Below are positions 36,572 to 47,000 of a DNA stretch of 64,000 nucleotides, piece after piece. The stretch's first letter is position 1, and each line of letters opens with the position of its first letter. Source of the DNA: Bifidobacterium sp. ESL0682. Its GTDB lineage: Bacteria; Actinomycetota; Actinomycetes; Actinomycetales; Bifidobacteriaceae. The notes under the pieces are model-generated. The model was not told the origin of the DNA and searched no databases. It saw only the letters and a program-made list of their open reading frames with translations. Both the position numbers and the translations under genes were made by a program. Location of the stretch: the NCBI RefSeq assembly GCF_029392815.1, contig NZ_CP113942.1, positions 310,001-374,000 on the forward strand, read 5' to 3'.

Positions 36572-37719
36572 AATCTACAATGTCAGAAGAATCAACAACA
36601 AAAGGCACCGTTGCCGGCGCGCTCACGCTGCGCAACATCAGCAAGGTCTATCCGGGCAAGAAAGGTGATTTCACCGCGGTTCAAGGCACGAGTCTTGACA
36701 TTGCGCCTGGCACGTTCGTCACCCTTCTGGGCCCTTCGGGCTGCGGAAAGACCACTACGTTGCGCATGATCGCAGGCTTCGAACAGCCTACCGATGGCGA
36801 CATCCTGGTGGACGGCAAGAGCATCCTCGATGTGACTGCCGACAAGCGGCCGATGTCGATGGTGTTCCAGTCCTACGCGCTGTTCCCGCACCTTACGGTG
36901 AGCGGCAATGTGGAATTCGGTCTGAAGCTCAAGAAGATGAGCAAGGCCGAATGCAAGCAGAGGGCCGATGCCGCCTTGAAGATGATGGGCATCGAGGAGT
37001 ATGCCGATCGCTATCCGAACCAGCTTTCCGGCGGCCAGCAGCAGCGTGTGGCTTTGGCCCGTGCGCTCGTGATGGAGCCGAAAATCATCCTTTTCGACGA
37101 GCCTCTTTCCAATTTGGATGCGCGCCTGAGAGTCAAGATGCGCGGCGAAATTCGCCAGTTGCAGCAGAAGCTTGGCATCACCGCCATCTTCGTGACCCAT
37201 GACCAGTCCGAAGCGTTGACCATGGCCGATGTCATCGTCGTGATGAGCGCCGGCAAGGTTGAGCAGGTGGGCACTCCTTGGGAGATTTACCATAGGCCGG
37301 TCAACAAGTTCGTCGCTTCCTTCCTGGGAACTGACAACTTCCTCAAGGGCAAGGTTGCGCAAGTGGTCTCGCACAACGAGAAGGACGATTCATACCTGCT
37401 CGATACCGATTTGGGCCAGCTCAGCGTTCGGGGTGTTTCCGGACTTACTGTGGGCCAGCCGGTAAGTATCCTGATTCGTGCCGAGAACCTCACCGTCCAC
37501 GACCAGTCGGTCGGGGCTCATCTGGAGATTCCGGCCACCATCGCCTCTTCCGCGTTCGATGGGGAGGCTGTGCACTATGAGCTGGATTCCAAGGTCGGCC
37601 ATCTGACCGGTAGTGCTCCGGGTGTCTCCACACCTCTGCACAATAACGATTCCGTGGTGTGCGCGGTGGATGAGGAAGGACTATGGGCTGTTCCCGAAAG
37701 TGCGGGTGCTGAAGACTGA
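36568..37719 (+). CDS. ABC transporter ATP-binding protein (FbpC/PotA type)
   Basis: This drives the importer encoded upstream. Walker A is GPSGCGKTT, the signature is [15 protein letters not shown], Walker B is [12 protein letters not shown] and the H-loop is [14 protein letters not shown]-terminal TOBE-like domain (from about residue 250) is present. The ATG at 36568 overlaps the permease stop; ATG 36580 (MSEESTT) is an equally possible start. Its TGA overlaps the ATG of the phosphoesterase gene, so the import genes and the phosphoesterase are tightly coupled. Confidence 0.94.
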   Translation: MKSTMSEESTTKGTVAGALTLRNISKVYPGKKGDFTAVQGTSLDIAPGTFVTLLGPSGCGKTTTLRMIAGFEQPTDGDILVDGKSILDVTADKRPMSMVFQSYALFPHLTVSGNVEFGLKLKKMSKAECKQRADAALKMMGIEEYADRYPNQLSGGQQQRVALARALVMEPKIILFDEPLSNLDARLRVKMRGEIRQLQQKLGITAIFVTHDQSEALTMADVIVVMSAGKVEQVGTPWEIYHRPVNKFVASFLGTDNFLKGKVAQVVSHNEKDDSYLLDTDLGQLSVRGVSGLTVGQPVSILIRAENLTVHDQSVGAHLEIPATIASSAFDGEAVHYELDSKVGHLTGSAPGVSTPLHNNDSVVCAVDEEGLWAVPESAGAED

Positions 37720-38342
37720 TGCGTCGTTTTTTTGATAGGGCCGATACGAAGTGGAGAAGACTGGATGGGGCCATCCATCTTTACGCCTTGCCTGAACCTC
37801 ATGAAGAGGTGACGGAAACGGCGAGGATGGAAGACCGCGCTCTGGCCGATATCGCAGGTCTGGCGGTTCAGCCGACGGACTATCTGCACATGACACTGCA
37901 ACGTTTCGACCTGTATCGTGACGAGATTAGTGATGAGCAATGGAACCAACTCGATGAGGAACTTACCGCCCGAATCAGTGCGTTGAACGCTTTCGATGTT
38001 GCATTCAACAAGCCGCAGGTTCGGCAGGCTGCCATCGAGGTGGTCGGTAAGGACGGCGTTGAATGGCAGAAACTGGTGGATGCCATCAGGGATGCCTTCA
38101 GCGCTAGCGGGTTGGGCGATTCGCTTACCGATCAGCCGTTCGGCCCGCATTACACCCTTGCCTATTGCTCCAGTGACACCGACGAGCAGACCGATGAGAA
38201 AGTCCGGAAGATTCTGGATGAGGTATCGGTTGAAACGACGATGCACGTGAGCCGGGCTTGGATGGTTGCAGTCGATCAGTCGCCGCAGGAAGGTGTGTTC
38301 CGTTTCAAGAAAATGAAAGAATGGCACCTTGGCGTAAAATAG
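37719..38342 (+). CDS. 2H phosphoesterase superfamily protein (2'-5' RNA ligase/cyclic phosphodiesterase-like)
   Basis: The two catalytic HxT motifs of the 2H superfamily are both present: LHMTLQRF (about residues 56-63) and GPHYTLAYC (about 143-151). Members open 2',3'-cyclic phosphates or hydrolyse related phosphodiesters. The length of 207 residues is typical. It overlaps the ABC ATPase stop by one base and is followed 36 bases later by a LacI regulator, so it belongs to the import operon. The context suggests it processes the imported compound, but RNA repair remains possible. Confidence 0.8.
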   Translation: MRRFFDRADTKWRRLDGAIHLYALPEPHEEVTETARMEDRALADIAGLAVQPTDYLHMTLQRFDLYRDEISDEQWNQLDEELTARISALNAFDVAFNKPQVRQAAIEVVGKDGVEWQKLVDAIRDAFSASGLGDSLTDQPFGPHYTLAYCSSDTDEQTDEKVRKILDEVSVETTMHVSRAWMVAVDQSPQEGVFRFKKMKEWHLGVK

Positions 38343-38378
38343 GGTTATCCATTCCTCGAGACCAGTAAGGGAGAGGCC

Positions 38379-39386
38379 ATGCAGCAGCGCAAGCGTCGTG
38401 TGAGTATGACAGATGTTGCGCGTCTGGCGAAGGTCTCTCCCGCTACCGTCTCTAGGGTGTTGAACGATACCACGAATGTGAGCGAAGAGGCTCGTTCCGC
38501 TGTGCTGAAGGCCGCGGATTCATTGGGTTACGTGCGCAATCTTGGTGCGGTTTCGCTTGCAACCACTCAGACCATGACCATTGGGCTGCTCATTCGCGAT
38601 TTGGGCAACCACTTCTATGGTGCTGTGGCTTCGCATGTTCGTAATCAGGCGGCAAAGGCCGGTTTCGACCTGCTTATCGTTTCTTGCGCGGACAATCTGG
38701 AAAGTCAGATGCGTGCAGTTCGTTGTCTCTTGGGCCATAGCGTGGGCGGCATCATCATTTCCTCAGGTCGCGTGGCGGCATCGGTCGCCGAATACGCGGC
38801 GAAATTCGTGCCCACCATCGCTTTGGCTACGGGTCTTGACTTGCCGAGTTTGAGTTCAGTACGCATTGATCCTCAATCCGAATGCGACTTGGCGCAACAG
38901 GTGGTTGAGCACGGGCACACCTGCATTGCCGTGACCGCCTCCACCAGTGAGCTTACTTCGGCGTTGCACGCGAGGACGGCGAATTTCCTGACACAGCTGG
39001 TCATCTCGGGTGCGCAGACTCACATCATGTCGATTCAGTCGGATTTGGGGAAACCCCTTTATCGTGCGGTCGATGAGGCCATTGATGCTGGTGCGACGGC
39101 GATTATGGCTGGTAATGACGCTATTGCATTGGCTATTCTTGAATACCTTGACACCATCGGACTACGCTGTCCGGAAGATATATCGGTCACCGGTTTCGAC
39201 GGTATGGGAGCGTATCGCTCTCCGCTGCTGGGACTGACGACTGTGGAGCAACCTGTCGCCAAATTGGCGGAATCGGCCGTGGACATGATTTGCCAGAAGA
39301 TTCTGGATGAATCGCAGGCGACCAGTCAGACGCTTATCCAGGGGCGTTATATAGCTGGACGCACCCTTGGAATGAAGAAGGGCTGA
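38379..39386 (+). CDS. LacI-family transcriptional regulator
   Basis: The N-terminal helix-turn-helix and hinge are canonical: SMTDVARLAKVSPATVSRVL followed by NVSEEARSAVLKAADSLGYVRN. The rest is a periplasmic-binding-protein-like sensor domain (TMTIGLLIRDLGNHFYG, IMAGNDAIALAILEYL, GFDGMGAYRSPLLGLTTV). It has 335 residues. AAGGGAGAGG precedes the ATG. It closes the transport operon and probably acts on the operators at 33660-33744. LacI regulators usually sense sugars or sugar phosphates, which bears on the transporter's substrate. Confidence 0.93.
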   Translation: MQQRKRRVSMTDVARLAKVSPATVSRVLNDTTNVSEEARSAVLKAADSLGYVRNLGAVSLATTQTMTIGLLIRDLGNHFYGAVASHVRNQAAKAGFDLLIVSCADNLESQMRAVRCLLGHSVGGIIISSGRVAASVAEYAAKFVPTIALATGLDLPSLSSVRIDPQSECDLAQQVVEHGHTCIAVTASTSELTSALHARTANFLTQLVISGAQTHIMSIQSDLGKPLYRAVDEAIDAGATAIMAGNDAIALAILEYLDTIGLRCPEDISVTGFDGMGAYRSPLLGLTTVEQPVAKLAESAVDMICQKILDESQATSQTLIQGRYIAGRTLGMKKG

Positions 39387-39423
39387 TGTGTTTAGCAGTC
39401 TTTGCAGCTAGAAACTAAAAACG

Positions 39424-39458
39424 AAAAAAGGGACCGGAATCAATCCGTGTCCCTTTTC
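39424..39458. terminator. Bidirectional terminator between lacI-type gene and ppa
   Basis: An A-rich left arm AAAAGGGACCGGA and right arm TCCGTGTCCCTTTT pair with one bulge around a short loop. It lies between converging genes. Confidence 0.85.
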
Positions 39459-39529
39459 TGCATAGTTAGCGATGGTTATGAATCAGTGATATCTCAATGA
39501 CTCATGCCAGCGCTTAGCCTAGTACGATC

Positions 39530-40024
39530 TCACTTCTTGGAAGCTGCGAGGCGCTCGCGAGCGGCCACGATCTGCTTCTCGGCCTCTTCGGCGCCGGTCC
39601 AGTAATCGCCGGGCATGACTTCCTTGCCGGGCTCCAGAGCCTTGTACTGCTCGAAGAAGTGCTTGATTTCGGCCTTGTGATAGTCGTTGACGTCGTCGAC
39701 ATCCTTGATGTCGTCGAAACGCACGTCAGCAGGCACGCACAGCACCTTGTCGTCGCCGCCCTCTTCGTCTTCCATGTGGTAGAGCGCCACGGCGCGGCAC
39801 TTGATCTCGCAGCCGGGGAAGACCGAGTTCGGAATCATGACGAGTGCATCGAGCGGATCGCCGTCCTCGCCCAGGGTGTCCTCGATGTAGCCATAGTCAT
39901 CCGGATAGCCCATCGCGGTGAAGAGGGTACGGTCGAGCTTGATGCGGCCGGTCTCTTCGTCCATCTCATACTTGTTCTTTGATCCGCGCGGGATTTCAAC
40001 GAGGACATTGAATGTTTCTGCCAT
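39530..40024 (-). CDS. ppa: Inorganic pyrophosphatase
   Basis: Family I soluble pyrophosphatase, which hydrolyses PPi to drive biosynthesis. Signature features are VEIPRGSKNKYE near the start, the YPDDYGYIEDTLGEDGDPLDALV block with its metal-binding Asp residues, and DIKDVDDVNDYHKAEIKHFFEQYK. The ATG at 40024 (164 residues, MAETFNV) has AAAGGAG ahead. An upstream in-frame extension to 40123 is unlikely. Confidence 0.96.
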   Translation of the reverse strand: MAETFNVLVEIPRGSKNKYEMDEETGRIKLDRTLFTAMGYPDDYGYIEDTLGEDGDPLDALVMIPNSVFPGCEIKCRAVALYHMEDEEGGDDKVLCVPADVRFDDIKDVDDVNDYHKAEIKHFFEQYKALEPGKEVMPGDYWTGAEEAEKQIVAARERLAASKK

Positions 40025-40158
40025 GTTTGCTCCTTTTGAACGTGCTTGCGTACGTTGTTTGTACGATTTTGTTACCTTCCCAATTCTAGCGCAGATACTC
40101 GCCGTAATGCCCGTCTGCTTCATCCGGGCATGGGTGATGGCCTATCGCTGAACTGTTG

Positions 40159-42429
40159 CTATTCCGACGTAACTCCGGCAATGCTGAAAATATAGGCCGG
40201 GCGTTCGATGGGGTCGAGGGTGACTTTGTTGTTGCTTGACCACGTGAAGCTGCCGCCGCCAAGCTCGTCGTGGACATCGAAGGTGTGGTCGCGAGGAAGC
40301 CCCAGTAAGGCCGGGTCGAAATTGACCTCCGAGGTGTGGGCTGCCTTGCAATCGAGATTCACCACAACGATAAGGGTGTCGTCGGGAGTGGTTTCTTTCA
40401 TGTCGTCAGTGGCGTCGTTGGTTTGGTTCGCCGCGCCGGTGTTGCTGCTTGCGTCCGGCAGTTCGGTGTTTTTACTTTGCGCATTGTCGTTGGCGTTGTC
40501 ACTGTCACCGTCAATTTTCCCGCTATCTTTGGGTACGAATTCGATGCAGGAGTCTGCTGGAATATGACGGGCGAAGGCGACGACATTCGGGTCGCTCGTC
40601 CAGAGCATCACCAAATCGTGATAGCTGCGGCATGCAGGGTGGTCGCGTCGAATGTGGTTGAGGTCGGCGAGCAGTGTGGCGATGCCGTATTCTTCAGCTT
40701 CGTTCCAATCGCGGACCTTGATTTCGTATTTCTCATTGTCGGCCTGTTCTTCGCGGCCCTCTTGCTGACGGTTCTCCACCAGTTCGTAGCCGTTGTAGAT
40801 GCCCCACGAAGGTGAACCCATGGCTGCAAGCACCGCGCGAACCTTGTGGCCTTCTGGGCCATTGTCGCGCAGATAGTCGGTGAGGATATCGGGTGTGGTG
40901 GGCCAGAACGTGTTGTGCTGGTAGTAAGCCTCGTCGCTGTTGGTGGTCTGCAGGTATTCGGTCACTTCATCCTTGGTGTTGCGCCAGGGGAAATAACTGT
41001 GCGACTGAGTGAAGCCAGCCAAGCTCAACGAGCGCATAATGGCCGGACGGGTGAAGGCTTCGGCGAGGAAGAGGATTTCGGGGTGCTTGCGCTGCACTGC
41101 CTCGATGACGTCCTGCCAGAAGCGTACCGGCTTGGTGTGCGGGTTGTCGATGCGGAATATCGTGACGCCCGCCTCGATCCAAAGGTCCATGATGCGTTCG
41201 GTTTCGCGCTCGATGCCAGGCATATCGATGTTGAAATCGATGGGATAGATGTCCTGATACTTCTTCGGCGGGTTCTCGGCGAACGCGATGGTGCCGTCCG
41301 GCTTGTGGCGGAACCAATTCGGATGTTCTTTGACCCACGGGTGGTCGGGCGAGCACTGTAGCGCGAAATCAAGCGCAATTTCCAGTCCTAGTTTGTGTGC
41401 GTGGGCGCAGAAAGCCTTGAAGTCGTCCATCGTGCCCAGCAATGGGTCAACCGTGTCGTGCCCGCCCAGCGACGAGCCGATGCCGAAGGGAGAGCCGGGG
41501 TCATCTGGCCCTGCGACCAAAGCGTTGTTGCGTCCCTTGCGGTTGGTGACGCCGATGGGAAAAATCGGTGGCAGATAGACCACATCGAATCCCTCGGCTT
41601 TGGCTCGGTCAAGTCCGGACAGTGAAGTTTTGAGCGTTCCTTGGGTGATTTCGCCGGTTTGCGGGTCGCGCGTGGCTCCTTCCGAACGCGGGAAGAACTG
41701 ATACCAAGCGGTAAAGCTTGATCCGGGTCGTTCGACCTTGAAGCGTTGCGGGGCGCTCAGAGTAAGACCGTCCCGGAGCGGATTGGAATGGTGCAATTCC
41801 GCGATGGCAGGATTGTCGGCGGCGGCAAGCCGTTCTTTGGTGTTCAATGTATTGTCGGCAAGTTGCTGGGACGCTTTTCTTAAGGTGTCTCGTCCGGTTT
41901 CATCAAGTTTGGCGTCTTCGTGTTCTGCCCAGCGTGCAAGCAGCTGAGAGCCGGAGATCAATGCGTTTTCGGCATCGTCATTGACCTCGACCTTGATTCG
42001 AGCGTCTGACAGCCATGAGGCATACACGTCCTCCCAGCCTTCGAGCGTGACCGTCCATTCGCCGAGTTGCCTCTGAATGACGGCGAAATCCTTGTTCCAG
42101 GGCTTGATATTGCTGGAATGGCCGGCAGTGAGTTCGGCTTTCCACAGGTCGAGGCCAGGGTTGATACAGGTCATCGGAATCCGTTGCCTGATTTCACCAT
42201 GCGGGTCGCGCAGAATTGCTGTGGCGCCTGTATGGCTACGCCCCTCTATGAAGATTTGCGCGGTGACGGTGAACGTCTCGCCGAGTTCGATGCGAGCCGG
42301 GAAGATTCCATGTTCGGTGCTCGGAGTGATCGACATGATGACCACTCGTCCGAATTGGTGAGGCGCGGATACGGGGATGCTGGGCGTGGCCGGCTCGCTG
42401 AACTTCTGCTTGATTGTATTGGCTGCCAT
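40159..42429 (-). CDS. glgE: Alpha-1,4-glucan:maltose-1-phosphate maltosyltransferase GlgE
   Basis: GlgE extends alpha-glucans using maltose-1-phosphate, in the trehalose-to-glycogen route of actinobacteria. The N-terminal domain (about residues 35-140) and the GH13 barrel are both present. The predicted nucleophile Asp is at about residue 428 (FRIDNPHTKP) and the acid/base Glu at about 457 (LAEAFTRP). AWYQFFPRSEG and YLPPIFPIG mark the entry of the barrel. A polar insertion (Asn/Asp/Ser/Thr-rich) interrupts the C-terminal domain at about residues 645-690. The length is 756 residues, more than the usual 660-700 because of the insertion. TreS and Pep2 partners are not in this window. Confidence 0.94.
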   Translation of the reverse strand: MAANTIKQKFSEPATPSIPVSAPHQFGRVVIMSITPSTEHGIFPARIELGETFTVTAQIFIEGRSHTGATAILRDPHGEIRQRIPMTCINPGLDLWKAELTAGHSSNIKPWNKDFAVIQRQLGEWTVTLEGWEDVYASWLSDARIKVEVNDDAENALISGSQLLARWAEHEDAKLDETGRDTLRKASQQLADNTLNTKERLAAADNPAIAELHHSNPLRDGLTLSAPQRFKVERPGSSFTAWYQFFPRSEGATRDPQTGEITQGTLKTSLSGLDRAKAEGFDVVYLPPIFPIGVTNRKGRNNALVAGPDDPGSPFGIGSSLGGHDTVDPLLGTMDDFKAFCAHAHKLGLEIALDFALQCSPDHPWVKEHPNWFRHKPDGTIAFAENPPKKYQDIYPIDFNIDMPGIERETERIMDLWIEAGVTIFRIDNPHTKPVRFWQDVIEAVQRKHPEILFLAEAFTRPAIMRSLSLAGFTQSHSYFPWRNTKDEVTEYLQTTNSDEAYYQHNTFWPTTPDILTDYLRDNGPEGHKVRAVLAAMGSPSWGIYNGYELVENRQQEGREEQADNEKYEIKVRDWNEAEEYGIATLLADLNHIRRDHPACRSYHDLVMLWTSDPNVVAFARHIPADSCIEFVPKDSGKIDGDSDNANDNAQSKNTELPDASSNTGAANQTNDATDDMKETTPDDTLIVVVNLDCKAAHTSEVNFDPALLGLPRDHTFDVHDELGGGSFTWSSNNKVTLDPIERPAYIFSIAGVTSE

Positions 42430-42758
42430 TTTGCTCCCACCTTGTCGTTATCGACGTTGATGAATCGTTCCGTATTGTTCATTGTAAAGGCAGGTTTGAT
42501 AGCTTTCGCCGTTTTTGGTCTGAATAATAAAATTTGTGCATAAGTATTTTGTTGCATTACGGTACGGTTGATAATCATGTGGATGAATCGGGCAAAGATG
42601 ACCTGAAAACGGCGAAATGTGGATAGTAAAAATCGAGTTATCCACAACACGCCGAGCCCTCGAGCATTTGACCACAGTACCTGAAATTGACCCGGAAGTT
42701 CGCGGATTTATGCAACCATGGCATGTATCGGGTCATGAACACAGAAGCGAGAAGAACA
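42430..42758. other. Divergent intergenic region with AT-rich stretch
   Basis: No gene is supported. An AT-rich part (about 42515-42570) adjoins a cluster of DnaA-box-like sites listed separately. Promoters for glgE (minus) and for the membrane protein gene (plus) presumably lie here, but I could not pick them out. Confidence 0.5.
42578..42646. promoter_or_regulatory. Cluster of three DnaA-box-like sites
   Basis: TTATCCACA at 42638-42646 is a perfect DnaA box. TGTGGATAG (42618-42626) and TGTGGATGA (42578-42586) are each one base from the complementary consensus TGTGGATAA. The three lie in 69 bp next to an AT-rich stretch. This could be a DnaA-regulated promoter, a DnaA-titrating site, or chance. 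There is no dnaA, dnaN or rpmH nearby, so it is not the usual oriC setting. Confidence 0.5.
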
Positions 42759-43886
42759 ATGAGTGATGAGATGGAATCGGAGTTAACCTCTGATGAACAT
42801 GGTGGGAAAGATACGCCACCTCCTGCTGAAGCGGATGTCCAAACGGTTTTGCCAAACGTTGGTGGTGACGAGTCAAGCGAGCATGATGTTGTTTCCGATG
42901 CTGACGTACAGCCATTTTGGAAGCGGCGAGTGGTGTGGATTGCTGCCATTGCAGTGGTCGTCGTCGCTGTGGCTGGTATTGCCGGCGCGGTGGTCTGGAG
43001 CGGTCATGCCAAGGATGAAGCGCTCGCAGACTGTCGACAATATACGGCGCAGGTTCGGAAGCTCAACAAAACATCCCTTGATAACAAGACCGTTGAGGCG
43101 ACGAAGGTGGATAAGAACGGTGTCGCCGATGTCAACACATGGGAAGCACTGCAGAGAGATCAGAAGAAGCTAACCAATTTAACGCATAAAGGTGTGACTG
43201 TTTGTGATGCCACTTCTCGTAAGGTTGCTCAAAAGCAAGAGAGCGAGGCTAGTTCATCGCTGGAGTCGTTGAAGTCGGCGCGCAAAACCGTGGAAAATTC
43301 AGCGAAAGCGGTGTTGGCAAGCCGCGACGCGAAGGTCTTGAAAGATGTGCGTGACTCGCTGACCGCGAAGGTGGGGCAGGCGAAGCAACTGCTGGACTCA
43401 TCGGCCGGCAACGTGGCCGACGAGAACACCCGCACCGTTCTGTCTCAGCAGATCGATGCGGCGAATGGGATGCTCGGCAACGGGCAGGCCAAGCTTACCG
43501 ATCTCCAGCAGGCCGCCCAGTCGCTTGATGGCGCGGTGAGTGGTGCCAATGCGAGTGTGCAGGCCAAGACGGATGCCGATGCGCAGGTTGCGGCTCAGCA
43601 GGCTCAATCCATCCAGACAACCCAGTCGGGGCAGGTATCTTGGTCGCAGGGTTCACGTCAGAAAGCGCCGGCACAGTCCAGTCCGTCCCGGTCCTCTCAG
43701 CCGTCGCAGCAATATGCCTCTTCGGGCTCCGCTTCTTCCGGTTCCCGTGTCCCGAGCGGAGGTGCGGCTCCAGGTCCGCAGTCAAGCCAGCCTCAGCAAT
43801 CTACAGGCAACTCAGGCTTTGATCTGTCGGGATCCATTAATCCCAATTGCGTTGCTGGGCATACAGGTGTTTGCCCGATTGGCTAA
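42759..43886 (+). CDS. Single-pass membrane protein with external coiled coil and Ser/Gln-rich tail
   Basis: No family recognised. From the ATG at 42759 there is an acidic cytoplasmic region of about 55 residues, then one membrane helix (VVWIAAIAVVVVAVAGIAGAVV). An external region predicted as helical coiled coil follows (about residues 85-285, Lys/Ala/Ser/Glu-rich). After that comes a Ser/Gln/Pro-rich stretch, and the protein ends with a Cys pair (NPNCVAGHTGVCPIG) that could form a disulfide. Starts at 42735, 42723 or 42687 are possible. It precedes the giant adhesin by about 130 bases and may belong to the same surface system. Confidence 0.7.
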   Translation: MSDEMESELTSDEHGGKDTPPPAEADVQTVLPNVGGDESSEHDVVSDADVQPFWKRRVVWIAAIAVVVVAVAGIAGAVVWSGHAKDEALADCRQYTAQVRKLNKTSLDNKTVEATKVDKNGVADVNTWEALQRDQKKLTNLTHKGVTVCDATSRKVAQKQESEASSSLESLKSARKTVENSAKAVLASRDAKVLKDVRDSLTAKVGQAKQLLDSSAGNVADENTRTVLSQQIDAANGMLGNGQAKLTDLQQAAQSLDGAVSGANASVQAKTDADAQVAAQQAQSIQTTQSGQVSWSQGSRQKAPAQSSPSRSSQPSQQYASSGSASSGSRVPSGGAAPGPQSSQPQQSTGNSGFDLSGSINPNCVAGHTGVCPIG

Positions 43887-43959
43887 GTATTAAAAAATTT
43901 GTCGTGTCCCCCGCTGTTGATCTTGGCGGACAAGGGCGGGGGATGCGACTCCAATATCT

Positions 43960-43989
43960 GGAAGAGAGACCCCTGCGGGCTTCTCTTCC
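43960..43989 (+). other. Leader hairpin before the adhesin gene
   Basis: GGAAGAGAG (43960-43968) pairs with TTCTCTTCC (43981-43989) with one mismatch across a 12-base loop. It lies 15 bases before the ribosome site GGAGAG of the adhesin, so it could affect translation or mRNA stability. Confidence 0.4.
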
Positions 43990-44017
43990 TCCATCCTACC
44001 GAATGGAGAGAAAATAT

Positions 44018-47000
44018 ATGAAACGTACAAAGGCAAGGGCCGTAGGCTTTAGCCGCCTCTTGGCCGGCGCGGTCGCCGGTCTGGCGGCCGTATCCATGCT
44101 TCTGCCGGGCGTGGCAAACGCTGATGGAGGCGCCGGTTCTGGTGGTTCTGGTACCGCAGGCAGTGGAACCGGAGAGGTCAAATGGACGTACCAGGACTCG
44201 TTTGGAACCCCGAGCGATGCGAACGTGACCAGCGTTCTCCAGGGCATGGGCATGCGAATGGAAGGGGCAGATGCTCCGGTCGCCATCAATCAGGCGACGA
44301 GCGGAGCGTTGAACGAATGCCAAGCACGTTACGGTGAGGCGCATCCCGGGCAGGAAGCACAGGCAAATTGTAGGCTTGTGTCCGTCGGAGCGATATATAC
44401 CCCGTCGTTCGCAAACAGCTTCACTGGGCACCCGGCCGGTTTCACTTCAAGTCAATGGGCGGCGGCATGGAACAGCGAAACCCAAGGCAAGACTTACACC
44501 TACCAAGGTGCTAGCTATCAGACTAGGGATTTGTTCTCTGATGGAGTGACAAGCATCAATTCCCTTGTCGCCCGTGAGTCTGAAAAGAATGTTGCACTGA
44601 TTGTAGTGGTTCTGAGCCGTGACGAGCCGCCGACGAACTACAGTCTCGGCCTGTCCACGAGTCAGCAGATGCCGGCAGGCGTCGTGGTCGGCTCCACGAG
44701 TCCGGTCCGTGACCTTATCCACGCCACCAACAACGGGTCTCCCATCATGGAGGACGTGAATGCCAACGTGACTCTTTATTACGGCGGTGAGGGCGACGGA
44801 TATGTACCGGGAACTCATACCACGAAGACAGCGTCGATTCACAACAACGGTGATTCGTGGTCGCCGACATTCACCCCGGCTGACCTGGGTATGAGGCACT
44901 GGCAGGAGGGCTCCTACTGGTTCGATATAGCCGTGCCTAGGCAGGGAGGGATGAACGCCGACACTGGCCACATCGGCTATGCCGATGCCGCCGAGCGTTG
45001 GAGCGTGGCTGCTATGGCACCTTCAGCTCCCACGAAGTCCGTGCAGCAGGGAACGAGTACGGACGGTATGTCGAATACGACCGCCATCGAATCGGGCACC
45101 GGCCGGGGCGGCTATGAACTACATTTCAGGGACATCATCGCTCCCAACGGAGTCAATTACGACGTGACGGGTATGAAAGTCATGGATGCCACCGCGAATA
45201 CGGATGTGTCAGGCCAGTTCTCGATGAATTGGGACCGGTCCGCCAACATGGTGAAGGCTGACCGTTCGAAGGACAAGGGTGAGATGCCTGCGGACCATAT
45301 CTTCCGGTTTGAGTTCAGGGTGACGGTGCACCAGCCCAACGCGAACAAGGTGGGCGACACCGCCTCGGTCGCGTGGAACGCGCATCCCTTCGTAGACACC
45401 CCGCATTACGAGTTCCCGACACGTGGTCCGGATCCCGACAAGGCATGGACCACCGATCCCAACGAGGCCCTCGCTACGGCTGACCCGAATCACACCAACC
45501 AAGCGGGTAGCGACGGTCGGACGTTCGTCCCGGGCGACCGAGTCTCCAGCGTGGTCAACGGCACACTACCGAAGGATTTGATTGAGAACCTGAGCCAGTA
45601 CAGCCTGACCGACGACTGGTCGGCCGCCTCCCGCTATGTGGATTTTCCGAACGGCAGCGCCAAGGTGTACGTGGACGGCATTGACCGTACCGCCGATTTC
45701 ACCGTCGCCACCGTCGGGTCGAAGACCACGGCGACCGCGAAACCATCCATTCTTGCCAGCAGCGCCCATCAAGCGGCCGATCGTAAGGTCAAACTCGTGC
45801 TGGACGGCGCCTTCAAATCCTCTGTCACCGCAGCTGACGCAATCTCGATGACCAATTCCGGCGCCGAAAAATGGAACGGACAGATCTCCGCCACGAACAC
45901 GCCTCCGGTGCTGGTACGTAGTCCCAACCCCGACAAGGCGTGGGTCAAGGACACCCCGGAGGCGTTGGCGACCAGCGACCGCAACCACACCAACGCCGTG
46001 GCCGCGGACGGCAAGACCTATGTGACCGGCGACGATGCCGTGGTGGTCGTCAACGGCATCCTTCCCAAGAATCTGGCCAAGGACCTCTCGCAGTATTCGG
46101 TTAGCGATGATTGGACTGGAGCCGCGCAGTACGCCGACTTCCCCAATGGCAGGGCCAGGGTTTACGTGGACGGCGTCGACCGCACTGCCGACTTCTCGGT
46201 TTCGACCACAGGCCATGTCACCACGGCTAGCGCGAAGCCGTCCATCCTCACCGGCAGCGGCAAGCAGACCAACGACCGCAAGGTCAAACTCGTGCTCACC
46301 GGCACCATGACCAAAGACGTGGACGCTCACACCGCGGCTACCATCGTCAACAAGGGTAGCGAACGGTGGAACGGCAAGACCGCCGCGACCAACGAGCCGC
46401 AGGTCCATATCTGGAGCCCCAATCCCGACAAGAGTTGGGTCAAGCTTGGCGCTAACGGCCGCTGGCAGACGGTCATCGACCCGTCGAGGTCCAACGCGAC
46501 CGGTGCTGACAACCTGACGTTCCTTGACGGCGACCAGCTCGGCGCCGTCGTCAACCTGCCGATTACCAACCCGAAGTCGCTGGAATACGGCGTCAACAAT
46601 CTGACCCTCACCGACGACTATGCGAAGGCCGACTACCTGGTCGACCCGCAGGCGCTCTCCAAGGTCCGCGTCTACATGGCCGCCGTCACCCGTTTTGACC
46701 AGTCCAGCGTGACGGGCATCAACGGCTCCGGCACCGACGTGACCGACAAGTTTGACATCACCCGGGCGGGCACAAGGATTACCGCGGCCGCGAAAACCGA
46801 CTGGCTGGCACAGCTCTCCCGCCATGCCGGGCCCGTCCAGGTGACGATGCTGGTGCCGTTCACCGCTAACTACGCCAACGGCAAGGGCGCGAAACAGGTA
46901 CGCGAGGACTTCCACAAAGCCCCCGGCGACGAACTCTCGTTCTGTACCAGCCCCGACGGCTCCGCCCTGCTCAACGCCGGGTCGATTACTGTCAATCGGC

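Noticed and set aside
42578..42646. Replication origin
   Set aside because: Only three boxes, and no dnaA, dnaN, recF, rpmH or gyrase genes nearby.
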